Shown here: positions 35,505 to 46,665 of the stretch, in pieces
Numbering within the stretch: the first letter of the stretch is position 1
Layout of the letters: each line of letters starts with the position of its first letter
Assembly (NCBI GenBank): GCA_015501075.1
Contig: JADNYJ010000157.1
Coordinates: forward strand, 1-64,000
DNA length: 64,000 bases
Direction of reading: 5' to 3'
DNA from: Gymnopilus junonius
Lineage: Eukaryota; Basidiomycota; Agaricomycetes; Agaricales; Galerinaceae
The notes under the pieces: model-generated
Seen by the model: only the letters and a program-made list of their open reading frames with translations
Told to the model about the DNA's origin: nothing
Database searches by the model: none
Made by a program: the position numbers and the translations under genes

Positions 35505-38500
35505 TCACTCAGCTCCACTGTGTTTACTTTCGTCGACTTGATGATTCTTCTTCGCTTTTGTCTTCTTCTGCCTCGGTGACTTCTTCTTCTTCAACTCGTC
35601 ATAATTTTTTCCTACATCCCTGAGCCGGAATTGTTTGATCGCTTTCTCAGCAGCCGCGTACTTCACCTCCTCCTGACTAGGTTTGCCTCTCCATTCAGCC
35701 GTTACACGAACTTCTTCTTGGCCATCCACGACAATAGCACAGCTAACTTTACCACCTTCTTTGTTAATGTCATAGTCAATGGTCTTGTCGTTCTTCTGTG
35801 ACCACATTGACAAGCGCGATACGGGTGCAGCACGTCTACGTCATCTTCTACAATGTGTTCGAGAAGGGGCATTATGCCAAGGGTGTCGAGGACACCACGG
35901 ACGACCAAAAGGGATCCATTTGAGTCTAAAAATATTGCCCCAATGATACTCTCTATCATGTCGCTGAAGAACTTAGGCGCCTGTAATCGAGTAAGGGCCG
36001 CCCAAGGGAATATCGTTCCCTGCATCAGGCTCTGGTCTATTTCGTCCCTCCATTTACAATAACGCGTAAATGTGTTCAGCTGGTCTTCCAGAACTTTGAT
36101 GCTTGAGTGTAAGAGACATCGCCACAGGTAAATCTCCTGGCTTTCGTGTACTTCTTCGATCACCACCTTTGCGTATCCGTTGCCGTTAAACCCTGCATTT
36201 GGGTCTGGGCGTGGCATAACTGTGTCGACCTTCGAGCTCATTTTCAAGCATATGAAAGATAAAATTTGCGCATTCACTACCGCGCTTTTCCTGAGATGCA
36301 TATGGCCTGGACTGTAGTTCTTGCCGGGGGCATGGTATAGGTATTTGTGACCACCATATCTAGAACGGAGTCGCCAAGAAACTCCATACGCTCGTAGCTC
36401 GGTGTGTGGTTATCCTGTTGATAACTTGCGTGCGTGAGAGCTTCAATAAGCAGTAGTTTATGAGTAAATGTATATCCAAGCATGTTTTCGACATCGCCAA
36501 GTTGGGAGGGCAAGTTGGCAATTTCATCTGAGTTAAGAACTGGAAACACGGGCCAAGATCTGGGATATCCTCAGAGGCAAAGGCTCGCATTTGATTCCGA
36601 TGTCGAAAAATTTGATGCATTCATATCCTAATGAAAGGCCACCGTGCAGAAAAGCAGCACCAATGGTAGATTCAACCACGTCCGCCAGAACTACAGAAAA
36701 AGATCATTTAGGATAGGGGCGATGAGAGTTCTTTTAATCACTACCTTTTGTTGACAATTGTTGGTTTTTTTTTCTCTTTTTTTCCTTTGAGCCTTCAGCT
36801 TCATTTTGAATAGCTGAAGGCTCCGCGACAGGTAAAGGGATATCATTGATTGGACTGCCTAAGGTAGTGAAGTATTTTGGTTTCCACTTTTTACCGAGCA
36901 TTGGATCTGATATTCCACTATAAATCCGTTTTATTTCGTAGCTGAAAGCACGGCACACCTCTTATAATCCATCTGTACATCTCCCTTTTTACATTCTCCT
37001 TTGCAAGACGCCCATTGGATACCGCGTGGTCTTTCTTCCTAGTGAGGTAACCTTCATGCCACAGTGGGTACTCAGCCATTAGCTGAACGCCTGTGACAAA
37101 CTTGAGCACTGTATCGCCAAGAGTCTCCATGCGCTGATAGTTTTGCCGTTCACCAGATGCAGGCGCCGTTAATGCGATTGTTAGCAACGGGAGCGCAAAA
37201 GAAGAAAGAGGGCTTGAATGGAAAAGTGTCTTACGTAGTGAATTGGCCGTAATCGTCATGGAAAGTGATCTGAGGACGGAAGGTAGGAGAAAACTAAACT
37301 CAGTTTCCTCGGGCGACAACATAACCACTCCAGAGTAACGCGTTAGCAAGTAATGAACCACTGGAGATTTCTCGGAAGTGATAGAATCCTCTAGTTCCAC
37401 GACCTTCTTCTGAGCCAGAGGAATGAGGAAATTGGTCCTTGGTGGATAGGGTTCCGCGACGAGCAGTGGGTACGTGATCTCGACATCAGATAGCCGTTTA
37501 TAACGTTCTCTCAACTTGTCTTCTTCTTCCGTAGGAAGTGGATCGTATTGCCATTTCACAAACTTAAGTGGCCGTCCCATCCCGATTTGCCTCTGTACCA
37601 AGGTCAGGTCTGTCGGATGCCCGAATTCTTCGCCAAAAATATCCGCCCGTACTGCCAACGGATCAGAATTCATTTTAGAAGTGGCTTCCGAAATGTTGGA
37701 AAGCCATGATCGTCGCGTATCCCATTCTGTGCTAATATCACTCTGCGGTAGGAAAAGATACCCAAAATCGACATTGTCCCACTCCATACGGGAACTATTG
37801 AGGCCCCAGAATATCCTCCTCGTGAATTCTTGAGCTTTCGTTATTGTAGCACTATCTGGGACGAACTTTCCACCAGAACGAAGAGAAGTCCTGACGGGAG
37901 GAAGGCCAGGACGATAAAGAACAGGTCCAGACTGGATATCCAGTGGTACTGCTTCCGACTTCGTGAACAATAGTAAGGGATGTAAGCCTTCCAAACAAAG
38001 CTCCGAACAGTACCAAAGATTGTCAGAACTGTCTTCTTCGACTGGTGCCCAAGGATCGATACTAAGTGAGACCTTGGCGAAGCCTGATCTTTTCTCGACA
38101 TCAGCCAGCATAGCTTTCACTTCATCTTCGAGTTCGGGTTCCATGATACTTGTGATCGGCAGGAGATTGTCGTTCAATAGGCCTGCTTGATGAAGGGATG
38201 CATAGGCTTTAAAAGCAGAGTGACGATGAGCGGAAATGATTGACTTATATATCCTATCAACGGTGAACTGTCGTTCTGGGAGGGGCAAAGATCGAGGCAA
38301 GGTGACAGAGGATCCATACGGGCCTGTATAAAGGACTCGTCCACGAGCTAGATTGTCTATAGTATGCCAGCCTTCTGCGAACTCAGGGGGGTCAAGGTCA
38401 TATAAAGGACGGTTATCTGCATGCGCCGAGTTTGGAATAACGGCGCAAAATGCGTCAGATGTGAGATAGCGGAATGGAGTGTCAAAAGAGCTCTATAAAC

Positions 38501-40395
38501 ATTGTCAGACTTTACGGTTCAGTTTCAAACAGAGAAAATTTACCCGGTAGATTCAACTTTTAGCTCCAAAACCTCTTCCTCATAATCGTCTTCCATGATA
38601 ATGTCATCCACTATGAATGATGCATCTCGAAGAGGATCGTTGTACAGGGCAACCATCTGGCGTTCCAAGTCTTCCCATTTCGCAACATAGCCTTGCTGTT
38701 TACCGCCCTCTTCAAACATGAGAGTAAACGTGCTCTTCCTCTTTCGAGCTCTGCCCCGACTTTGGGCCCAACTTGCCATGTTAGGTGGTGGGTCCCACCG
38801 GATGACGCTGCAGCATGCTTGAATGTCTATTCCTTCTTCAGCCACGGCAGTAGAGACGATAAGGTTCTTCTCGCCAGATTTGAAATCCGAAAGTGTTGCA
38901 TCCTGAGATTCCTTCACTAGGGTACGTGTAATGTCCATTATGGAATGGCGACGAGAGCTGTCCGAAGTGCCTAACAAAATTCCAATTGAGAATAAGTTCT
39001 TCGTGCGCGGATGGTGCCTGAGAACCTCTGCAAGGGCAAGGACTGCATCGCGGCGCTCAACGAAAATGATACCGCTATAAGTTTCGTTCCTCGACTCGAC
39101 TTCCACTTTTTCGACTAGCAGGCATTCAATCAAGGCACGAACTTTGTCAGAAGAATCATCCCCAATGTCCTCTGGGTAATAAGACACCGGAGAAACCACG
39201 ACACGTTCAAGTATGCCAAGTAGGTAAGCCTTCTCCGTATGTTTCCACGTAACCATTATGTTATCGAAAGGATTTGCTGCTTTCTTGGCGCGTTCCGTAA
39301 CTTGCCATACAAACCAATCCGCGGCCCAGGATCCGAGGTCCTTACAAATATCGGTTCCAGCACGTTCAAAATCACGAAGACCTTTATGTGTGAATGAGTC
39401 CTGCTTGGAAATGACTTTAGACAACTTTTGATCGATTCTCTTATACTCAGAAGATCCAAGCGTAGCCCTGCGTAGTTGGTTTCGAAGCGAAATGACGTAA
39501 GGATCATTTTCTATGTCGAGTGTTTTGATGATAGAGGACAGACAAGCTAAATTGGTGGAGAATGGCATGGTTGTGTCGTCCTGGCCGTAGTACATGACAT
39601 GCTTGAAGGTAGGACGATGAACATACTCTGCCAACTCGGAACGGTTACGACGAGGGGCCCTGATTGTGCTATCAAGATTGCTTTCAATTTTCCTGAAAAA
39701 TGAAGTGTCAGAAAAACTACTAATAGGGGAGCAAGACTACGGACTCAAACGCTTTTTCAACATTTCCACCATAAATAGGGCTCGCGGTGAGCCCCATTAC
39801 CATAGGCCGCACCGCTTCTGAGGTGACATCAGTGCGAGGAGACAGATCAAAATAGAACTCCATCATAATTCTGTTATAGGGGTGGTTCTCCACGGCGTGA
39901 TGGGCTTCGTCAAACACCAAAAGGCTGATATCTTTGCCCATAGATATATATCCATGGCGAAGAGCGTCAAGGAATACCTGGGGAGTCGAAACCATAATGC
40001 GATGTGTACGGAGGACTCTTTCCCACAGTGCTGCGTCCTTCCACTGATCGGGCTCGTTAGAACCAGATACTAGCCCAACTGATACGGGAAGATAGGTTTC
40101 GATCACAGATTTCTGTTGCTCGCACAGTGCCACAGTCGGCGCAAAAAACCAAGAGATCTAAACCAACATTCAATAAAATGCCACTTAATATGAGAAAGAG
40201 GTGAAAACAAGCCTTCTTGGGCTCTCTCTCCATCTCATGCTTCAACCTCAGGACCGCGATCAGAGTCTTCCCAGAGCCTGTGTCCATTGCGATAATGATA
40301 TTTTTCTGAAGGCTTTCATCGAGCATTTCTTGCTGATATCCCCGAGTAGCAGGCATCTCTTTCAACTCTACGGTAGAAACAGAATGATCCGCCAT
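35505..40395 (-). CDS. Dicer-like ribonuclease III
   Basis: Six exons were placed: 40395-40213, 40157-39745, 39692-38544, 38490-36959, 36906-36745 and 36690-35505, about 1541 residues once three single-base errors are discounted. Dicer cuts double-stranded RNA into small RNAs for silencing. Domains in order are a DExD helicase ([12 protein letters not shown]), a helicase C domain ([19 protein letters not shown]) and a dimerisation/platform region. Then come RNase IIIa ([12 protein letters not shown] plus DVVEST), RNase IIIb ([13 protein letters not shown] plus DMIES) and a C-terminal double-stranded RNA-binding domain. All acidic catalytic residues are present. Intron 1 is of GC-AG type (GCTTGT). 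The frame slips at about 36550, 36340 and 35823. No clear PAZ domain was seen. Confidence 0.92.
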
Positions 40396-43157
40396 TGTTG
40401 TCAAAGTCCAATGTCGTGGTTGTGGTCAAAGAACGAGTCCTAATCGCTGAGCGCTTATCGTTGATCAGAAAGGTCAGGTGGGGTGATGATGGTCAAAGCA
40501 GTGTTACTCACGACTGCGCAATCTGCCACAACAATTGACACGATTGTGCTAACTGTCTCGCTGGGGTCTGATAGACCTCGGCCTCAACAACCAAAGTCAG
40601 GCCACTGGGAACTTCCTTGTCCTTACAGGTAGAACTTGACGTCTTGGGCATCGCATTTTTTAGATGAAAGCATTAGCATTTACTGAAGACCGGCACAAAT
40701 ATAAACAGAGGCGGTCAGCGAGGAACATAGGAAAGTTGGATACCCTACCAGAAGTACTTACGCCTGGAACCGAATTGGTCGGAAGATTGCTGGATGATCT
40801 CAACGGTCACGCGCACGTATCGTCACGATATGTTCCATGTCACGTGCCGTACCCAAAACGCGTCGCGCGACGCGAGTCGCGATAGCTTAAAAGACCTGGC
40901 GGGCAAGCAATTGCCCATACAGATCAAAACGAGCTTTTTATATATACAGGCTCATTTGGGGCCATTTGGACAGTTTTTGCCCACCGTGAATGTGATTTAG
41001 TCTAAGCTTTGGAAAAGTAACAAGTTGTCACGATATAATTTTAGTGACCACTGACCGGTCAACTTAAAAGTTAAGAGATCAGATTTTGGAGCCATAAAAT
41101 TGAGTCAAAAGAGAAGAACAGGGGATAAGTTAATGAAATAAAAGGTTCAGGAACAATAGAAGCATCATCTTGGAGTTCAGGTTATAGAGGTTATTCGGAA
41201 CTTCTGTTCGAACGAAAATGTGGAGCCTTCGGCGTCCCTAATTGGCTGAAGGTGCCGTTTTTTAACCTTCTAACTTGAGATGATTATAGATTTTGTTCGG
41301 ACAGAAGGTGTAAATAACCTCTAAGTAATTAGAGATCTATGGACTTGCTTGCTGCCGCGCGCAGGCCCCAAATCTTCAGAGACGAGCTGCCAAGGTCTGA
41401 GCTAGGGAACAAAACGAGTGAACCCATAAGAAGGAAAATAAATTATGCGTGGGACCCGGTATGAGATCTCACCGGAGGGATATCTCTCTTGGCTACAGAC
41501 TGGATATAGCACGGAATATCGCACGCAGGAAAAAATATTATTCTGAAAGAATTGGCAAGTACGTGGACTAGATAACAAATCATGGATTATGAAGTGATAT
41601 ACGACCATGCACAAGTCAGTGAAATGAGGGCCTCTGAATATAACGTTATCGGTAACTCACCTTTATTAATTAATAAGGCAGTAAGATTCCGTTCTAATGC
41701 GCGATACGTTACGTTTTTAATTCGGTTCACAGAAATGATGAGACGCAAAGCACACTTGAGCCTGAGTAGGCTGAATAATCTTCCTTCGCACGGGCAGAAA
41801 ATTATTGTGCCGTTTATAGGTAGAGAACGAGTTTTCTCCGAGGACCGATAAGTAGTAGATACGCGTAATACCAGTCGAGGAAGCCAGGCTAGAAAAAAAG
41901 GTCCCCTCACACGTACCACAACCCTCAAAACGTTGGTCAGATCGAAATTAATGACACGCTTTTGAAAAGAGGGACGTATCTGTATCCACGAAAAGAACTG
42001 AGTTCTGGGCGCTGTGAGGAGCGCCTGTGAGGAGGTCAGCGGACCAGGACATTGCCAGGACGGAGTGAACCTTAGAGACGTTTCCTCGCCGTATAAATAG
42101 GTGCCTCTCACGCGTGGCTCTGGGTGGTTTGGTGGATTGACCTTTCTATGCCACTCTTGCGATCAAGCGTTACATCGAACAGGCACACAGCTCGGCCAGT
42201 TCCTGTCTGTCAACGCAACTTCAGCAAGCAAGGACGTAAGTACAAGGGAATCATCTGCACACCAATTATTTGAAGCATCCCCGTTTCACAAACGTTACCG
42301 CTGCGAAGAAGAGGACCGACCTGGAAATAATCTAAGACGCCTTACTAACCCCCGTACGAGCCGCGAGGAAGTATAGCAAATGTATGGATGTAGACTGAAG
42401 ACTTTTGCTCGAGATTTGTCAAGGTTTCATATATGGCAAGACTGGTAAAAGAGGGTGCACCTTGGTCGCTTTGCGAGGTAAGATGCCGGTTCGGCCGTAC
42501 TCTGTGTCCGTAAAATCGTGACACCTTAAGTACTACGCCGATGCCATCCCGTTGAGTTAACATTGGTGTATTGGTGACCGCCGAGAATTTGGCATATGAT
42601 CTAAATAAATCACGTTGTCGGTGAATTGCAGAGGCATAGCGACCTTGGTACTTCCGCTGCCTGAAGTGATGCTCTCTCGTCATGAGAAGGGGTGGGAAGC
42701 AGATGTGAATGACCAATGAAAAACGGCGAGCCGATCTTCACACCGAGTCCCGGGTTTTTCTCCTAGACCCGTGTTCACCAACTCATGGAAATGCTGAAGA
42801 TCAATACCGCAAGATGAAGTTGCCAAAGCAAAAATTTCTTGAAAGATCACATGTGCAGCCTGAGTGTAAAAGTAACAAGTTGGCACCTCGAATGGTGAAT
42901 ACTCGAGGCAGAAGAGTCCGATATACGGCGAACTCTAAAACGAGATTATCCTCGCCTCGTCAGGCATTTCTGAGGAGACATGATGGTAGCAGACTGAGAT
43001 TCTGGAGTCCGAGTTGAAGGTGTCTCCAAAGTGGCAGTGCGCGCAATGATGCTCACGTGCAAGAAACTTATTTGGTTTGGAAGCTCATCACAATCAACGA
43101 CGAGGAGGGATCGTCGTCATCGTTAGTCTTATCGTGCAAGCGTCAACGTCCTCAACC
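40396..43157. other. Gene-poor region upstream of Dicer and EMC6
   Basis: This 2.8 kb has only short frames without family resemblance. It contains the MITE-like hairpin at 41187-41321 and a TATA-like TATAAATA at 42091-42098. The frames at 41587-42111 and 42101-42376 are not supported as genes. Confidence 0.5.
41187..41321. mobile_element. MITE-like inverted-repeat element, 135 bp
   Basis: The ends read GAGGTTATT and AATAACCTC and are flanked on both sides by TA (41185-41186 and 41322-41323). The terminal inverted repeats extend about 30 bases with a few mismatches. A second inverted pair lies inside, built on AGCCTTCGGC against GGCTGAAGG, so the whole could fold into one imperfect hairpin. 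TA flanks and hairpin form fit a Tc1/mariner-type non-autonomous element. No coding capacity is present. Confidence 0.55.
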
Positions 43158-43543
43158 ATGGCGACCCCTCCAGAAGCCACGGCAGCACAGCGCATGTACG
43201 CTCCGAATGTTCTTGCAAACTCTTCGATACATACAACCAAATTCATCTCTGCTTGCTTTGCAGGCGCTGCGGCAGGCATTCTAGGGCTCGAAAATTGGAC
43301 AGGGTTCATCTTATTCATTGCCTCCACACTCCTCACGCCGGAATCATGCATACAGTTAATTGCAAGGGGAAGCCTAGCAAGTACTTCCAAGAAGGTGTGA
43401 TGGAGATCGTCAATCCTGGTCAGGATAATGCGTTTACGTTTGTGCTTGCTTGGACTTTGTTTTACGGTATGCCAATATTTCCCTCAATGAAGTCGGGTTT
43501 AATAAATGAGCTGGGAACTATAGGTATTGTTCATGGTATGTAA
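43158..43543 (+). CDS. EMC6: ER membrane protein complex subunit 6 (EMC6)
   Basis: Exons 43158-43466 and 43524-43543 give about 109 residues, the usual EMC6 length, if one missing base is allowed. EMC6 is a core membrane subunit of the ER complex that inserts tail-anchored and multipass proteins. The N-terminus has NVLANSS, followed by the helix ACFAGAAAGILGLENWTGF and then CKGKPSKYF, IVNPGQDNAFTFVLAWTLFYG and VH. Between the second helix and CKGKPSKYF the frame changes by one base near 43344-43346 (GAATCATG). The extreme C-terminus is uncertain, since a GTATGT donor overlaps the stop and another exon is possible. Confidence 0.8.
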
Positions 43544-45449
43544 CGTCATTTTTTTTATTTTCTGGGATCAGGATGTCTACTCGTCCTCATGGTCTTCAAA
43601 TTACGGAACCCTTTCTACTCTATTGCCCAATTTTTCATACGCATACTGACTCAACCCTTTCTGTGGCGCAGTTTACGATTGATCTCCTTCACCCGCACTT
43701 GTCCCTTCTATCGACGCTCAAGCGAGAAGCTCGGGCATATTCCAGTTCTCTGGAGTCGTGTTTTTAGGCGTTGCTGGATCGGCCCTTTCCTATTTATTCC
43801 TTCCTTATCTTGCTTCAAGTTCCGTTTCTGTATTTACCTCATGTGTGTCCACGTTCTTCTGGTCATGCTCAGTTCACCTGTCTCCTGGACCCATCGTGAC
43901 GGCTCCAACGTTCAGAAATCGAGTTCGATGTGTCCGGAACGTGCAATTGTCGCTTCCTTAGCAATGAGCGTCGCAATAGAACCCTGTAATGTCGCATGCA
44001 ATGACGTCAAGAAATATGGCCGGACGATTTTACAACGGATACATATTCGGACCCAATCTTAAAGGGCAATCCTAAAGGGTGTACGTTATCTTTTCATTCT
44101 CGGAAGTTTTTCCTTTTCTTCAGTGCCGTATTTTGAGTTTAGATCGAGTGTCTGGCAAGCATCCTCGATGTCTGCAAGGAGGATGATTTCAGTGCTCTAG
44201 ATGGGCCAGTTCATGATGCGTAGTTAGATTATACGATGTTCTCGCCCTCGAGATGCGACGGCTTCTCATCTCCCATCGCCACCAGCCGTATATAATTGGA
44301 CGGTTCTCTCATCTCTAATTTTTGCCTACATAATATCATGGACTGACCGGATCAATGAAAATAATCTGGAAAACTGAATAGCAGCAAGGAATGACAACGC
44401 AGACTCCACTAGTGGTACGTCCCATTTTCATATAGTCACATTTCTTCCCCAACGAACGTGTCCGAGTCCGAATTTATTCACTAGGTGTACTTAGCATATC
44501 ATTTAGTGTCAGTTCAATGTCGGATCCATATTTCTGATATCGTTGATACCAGTGATGGTGAAAGCGACGTCACGACATGCCCTGACATGCCTGAGCAAAG
44601 ATGGTAATAAAATCCCTGCTCCTTACTACATATGCCGTATATAGGGGGGCAAAAAAGGCGAAAGTTTAATCATCAATCCGGGATCTAAGGTTTATCAAAT
44701 GATCATCTACGGAAACATCATATCCGTGGAAGAAATCCAAAAACTCTCGATCGAGCAGAGAACTTCAGAGAAGGCTAGAGAAGGAGCTGTCTTTTCTTAC
44801 AGAGGATTCTTAATCGGCAAGTAGGCAGGTAACCCGACGAGCTGGTGAAAAGAAGGTTAATATCCAATAAAGGTTCCCCCAACTATAACGTACCTCCCGA
44901 ACTCGTTTTGAAGACTTGGCTGGAGCAGGCTGGAGCTGGTTTGAAGACGGAACGATGAACCTCGGATCACAAAAAAGGATATCGATGCTAAAAACCACGC
45001 ATCATAGGGTTAAAGTGAAAGAGGTTTTCTGACCAACCATTAAGGATGAATTGTACGTAGGTGAACTAAGGTGGCCCAAATAATCGAAGCAATCATTTGA
45101 GGAGAGAGTTTGACAGATAATCGCAGATTGCGATCCCAGATTACCGAGAGGTCGGCCACGTGGTGGACGCGGCTATGGAACCACGCGACAGAGCGACCTG
45201 TCATTTTGCTTGGATCCAAGTTGAGCCCATCCCACACGTGGCAACAGGGTGGCTGTGGCCGTCCTTTCTCGTTCCGGTTATTCCTGGCGTAAGGAGAAGA
45301 CAGAAAAAGGAGAGCCAAAGAACCTGAAAAACGGAATCATTCGGTCTGTTCAATTCCTGCCATCCATCTCTTCTTCTTCCTCTTTCCTCGTACCTTATTT
45401 CCTTGCTCTTGCCTCGATCTCCTCCGTCCTTAAGCCCTCGACATAAGTA
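43544..45449. other. Intergenic, EMC6 3' flank to DUF6593 promoter
   Basis: About 1.9 kb. A frame at 43589-44062 (157 codons) directly follows EMC6 in a different frame and could be an alternative tail, but shows no similarity. A TC-rich tract at 45363-45390 lies just upstream of the next ATG, as often seen in basidiomycete promoters. Confidence 0.5.
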
Positions 45450-46289
45450 ATGTCTTCATCCTCCGGTGCCCACACACTTCTCCAGTACGGAGATGATCCT
45501 CTCAACCATCGATTCATAGATCATGAAGGGCGCCCTGCGTTTACGATGTGAGTGATATTCCTAAAATATCGCGCAAACCTGTGCGTCTGATCCATCTCCC
45601 GTCGTAGACAACAGGTATGGGGCCATCAGCATATTGTCTAGCCGCCTCACCGATGACCGCTCTCTTGGATTCACAGGTTGAGCGAAATCCCAATCCAGTC
45701 GTCCGTATCACGCGCGAAGCTGCCTGGTCGTCACAGCATCCAAGCATCATGGGCCCTGATAATTCATACCTATATCTTGGTCCAGAGAGTACGGCTGGCT
45801 ACATCATTTACGGCAGTAATCAAATAACCATTCCTATGAACTTTTTCCTCAGACCTGGGAAACGGGAAGGGAGCTTGTGAGTCATTTTCTACACAACACC
45901 CTACATTGGTTATTTTTTGCATATCAAGCCAAGGACGTTAGTGCTAATTACTGTTCATCCAGGTCCCGATACTTCAGGTGTCAAAATGGAAGGGATTGCA
46001 AATGGAGGATTGGGTCGCATCGCATGGAGGTTAGTGCCGTCCTCATGCTTTATCATCCTGGCTATCGTGATGATGATGCAGGCGGCTTGAATTTTTATCG
46101 ATTGCATCATTGCTGATCTTATCTTTTCAGTGCTTGGATGGTCGTACAACGCTTGCGACATGGGAGGTCAGCCCTCCGAATCAGGAGTACTATGCACGCC
46201 TCATCATCCGACCAAACGCCATGCCTCTAGTCACCGAAATTTTAACGACCCTCATTGTTAATCGAATGGCTCTCGCATTAGGCTGGTAA
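45450..46289 (+). CDS. DUF6593 domain protein
   Basis: The product belongs to an uncharacterised fungal family common in Agaricomycetes. The N-terminal exon (45450-45547) reads to DHEGRPAFTI. The middle exon contains RITREAAWSSQHPSIMGPDN and GPESTAGYIIYG, and ends at REGSL. Exon 3 (from about 45962) has RYFRCQNGRDCKWRIG, and the last exon LDGRTTLATWE and a conserved VTEILTTLIVNRMALALGW end. The last two junctions are in frame. No AG acceptor joins exon 1 to exon 2 in frame, so either a small exon or a base error lies between 45547 and 45680. Function is unknown. Confidence 0.8.
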
Positions 46290-46665
46290 CTGCATACCAA
46301 ACTATAATTTACGACCCACTATATGTGTTGACGTATATGGCTCACATCAATTTTTGTATCGATATATTGCTCTCATACCTGCCTCCGTAGCTTTCACGAA
46401 ATATCTCCCAAATTAGGCATCTGTACTTCTTGGTTCCAAACGTTACGATGTGATTAATTGCGGACCCCTTTGTAGCGCTCATCTTTCCTGGACTGCCTTC
46501 GAACGCCGTTGCAATAGTTTATATAGCAGCTTAAGCTTGTACGCCTTATCATCTAATTGAGATACTTAATTGGCTCACATTTCCCTGGCTTGTTTTAATT
46601 TGTGAACTATCTCTGCCTGATCCTAAATTACTTCGACCCATCAAGCCCCTGATCTGCCCGGCATT
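46290..46665. other. Intergenic between convergent genes
   Basis: About 375 bp of AT-rich 3' flanking sequence between DUF6593 and the TPR gene. No feature was recognised. Confidence 0.5.

Noticed and set aside
41587..42111. 174-codon minus-strand frame
   Set aside because: No family resemblance, no plausible splice pattern, and it lies in AT-rich gene-poor DNA.
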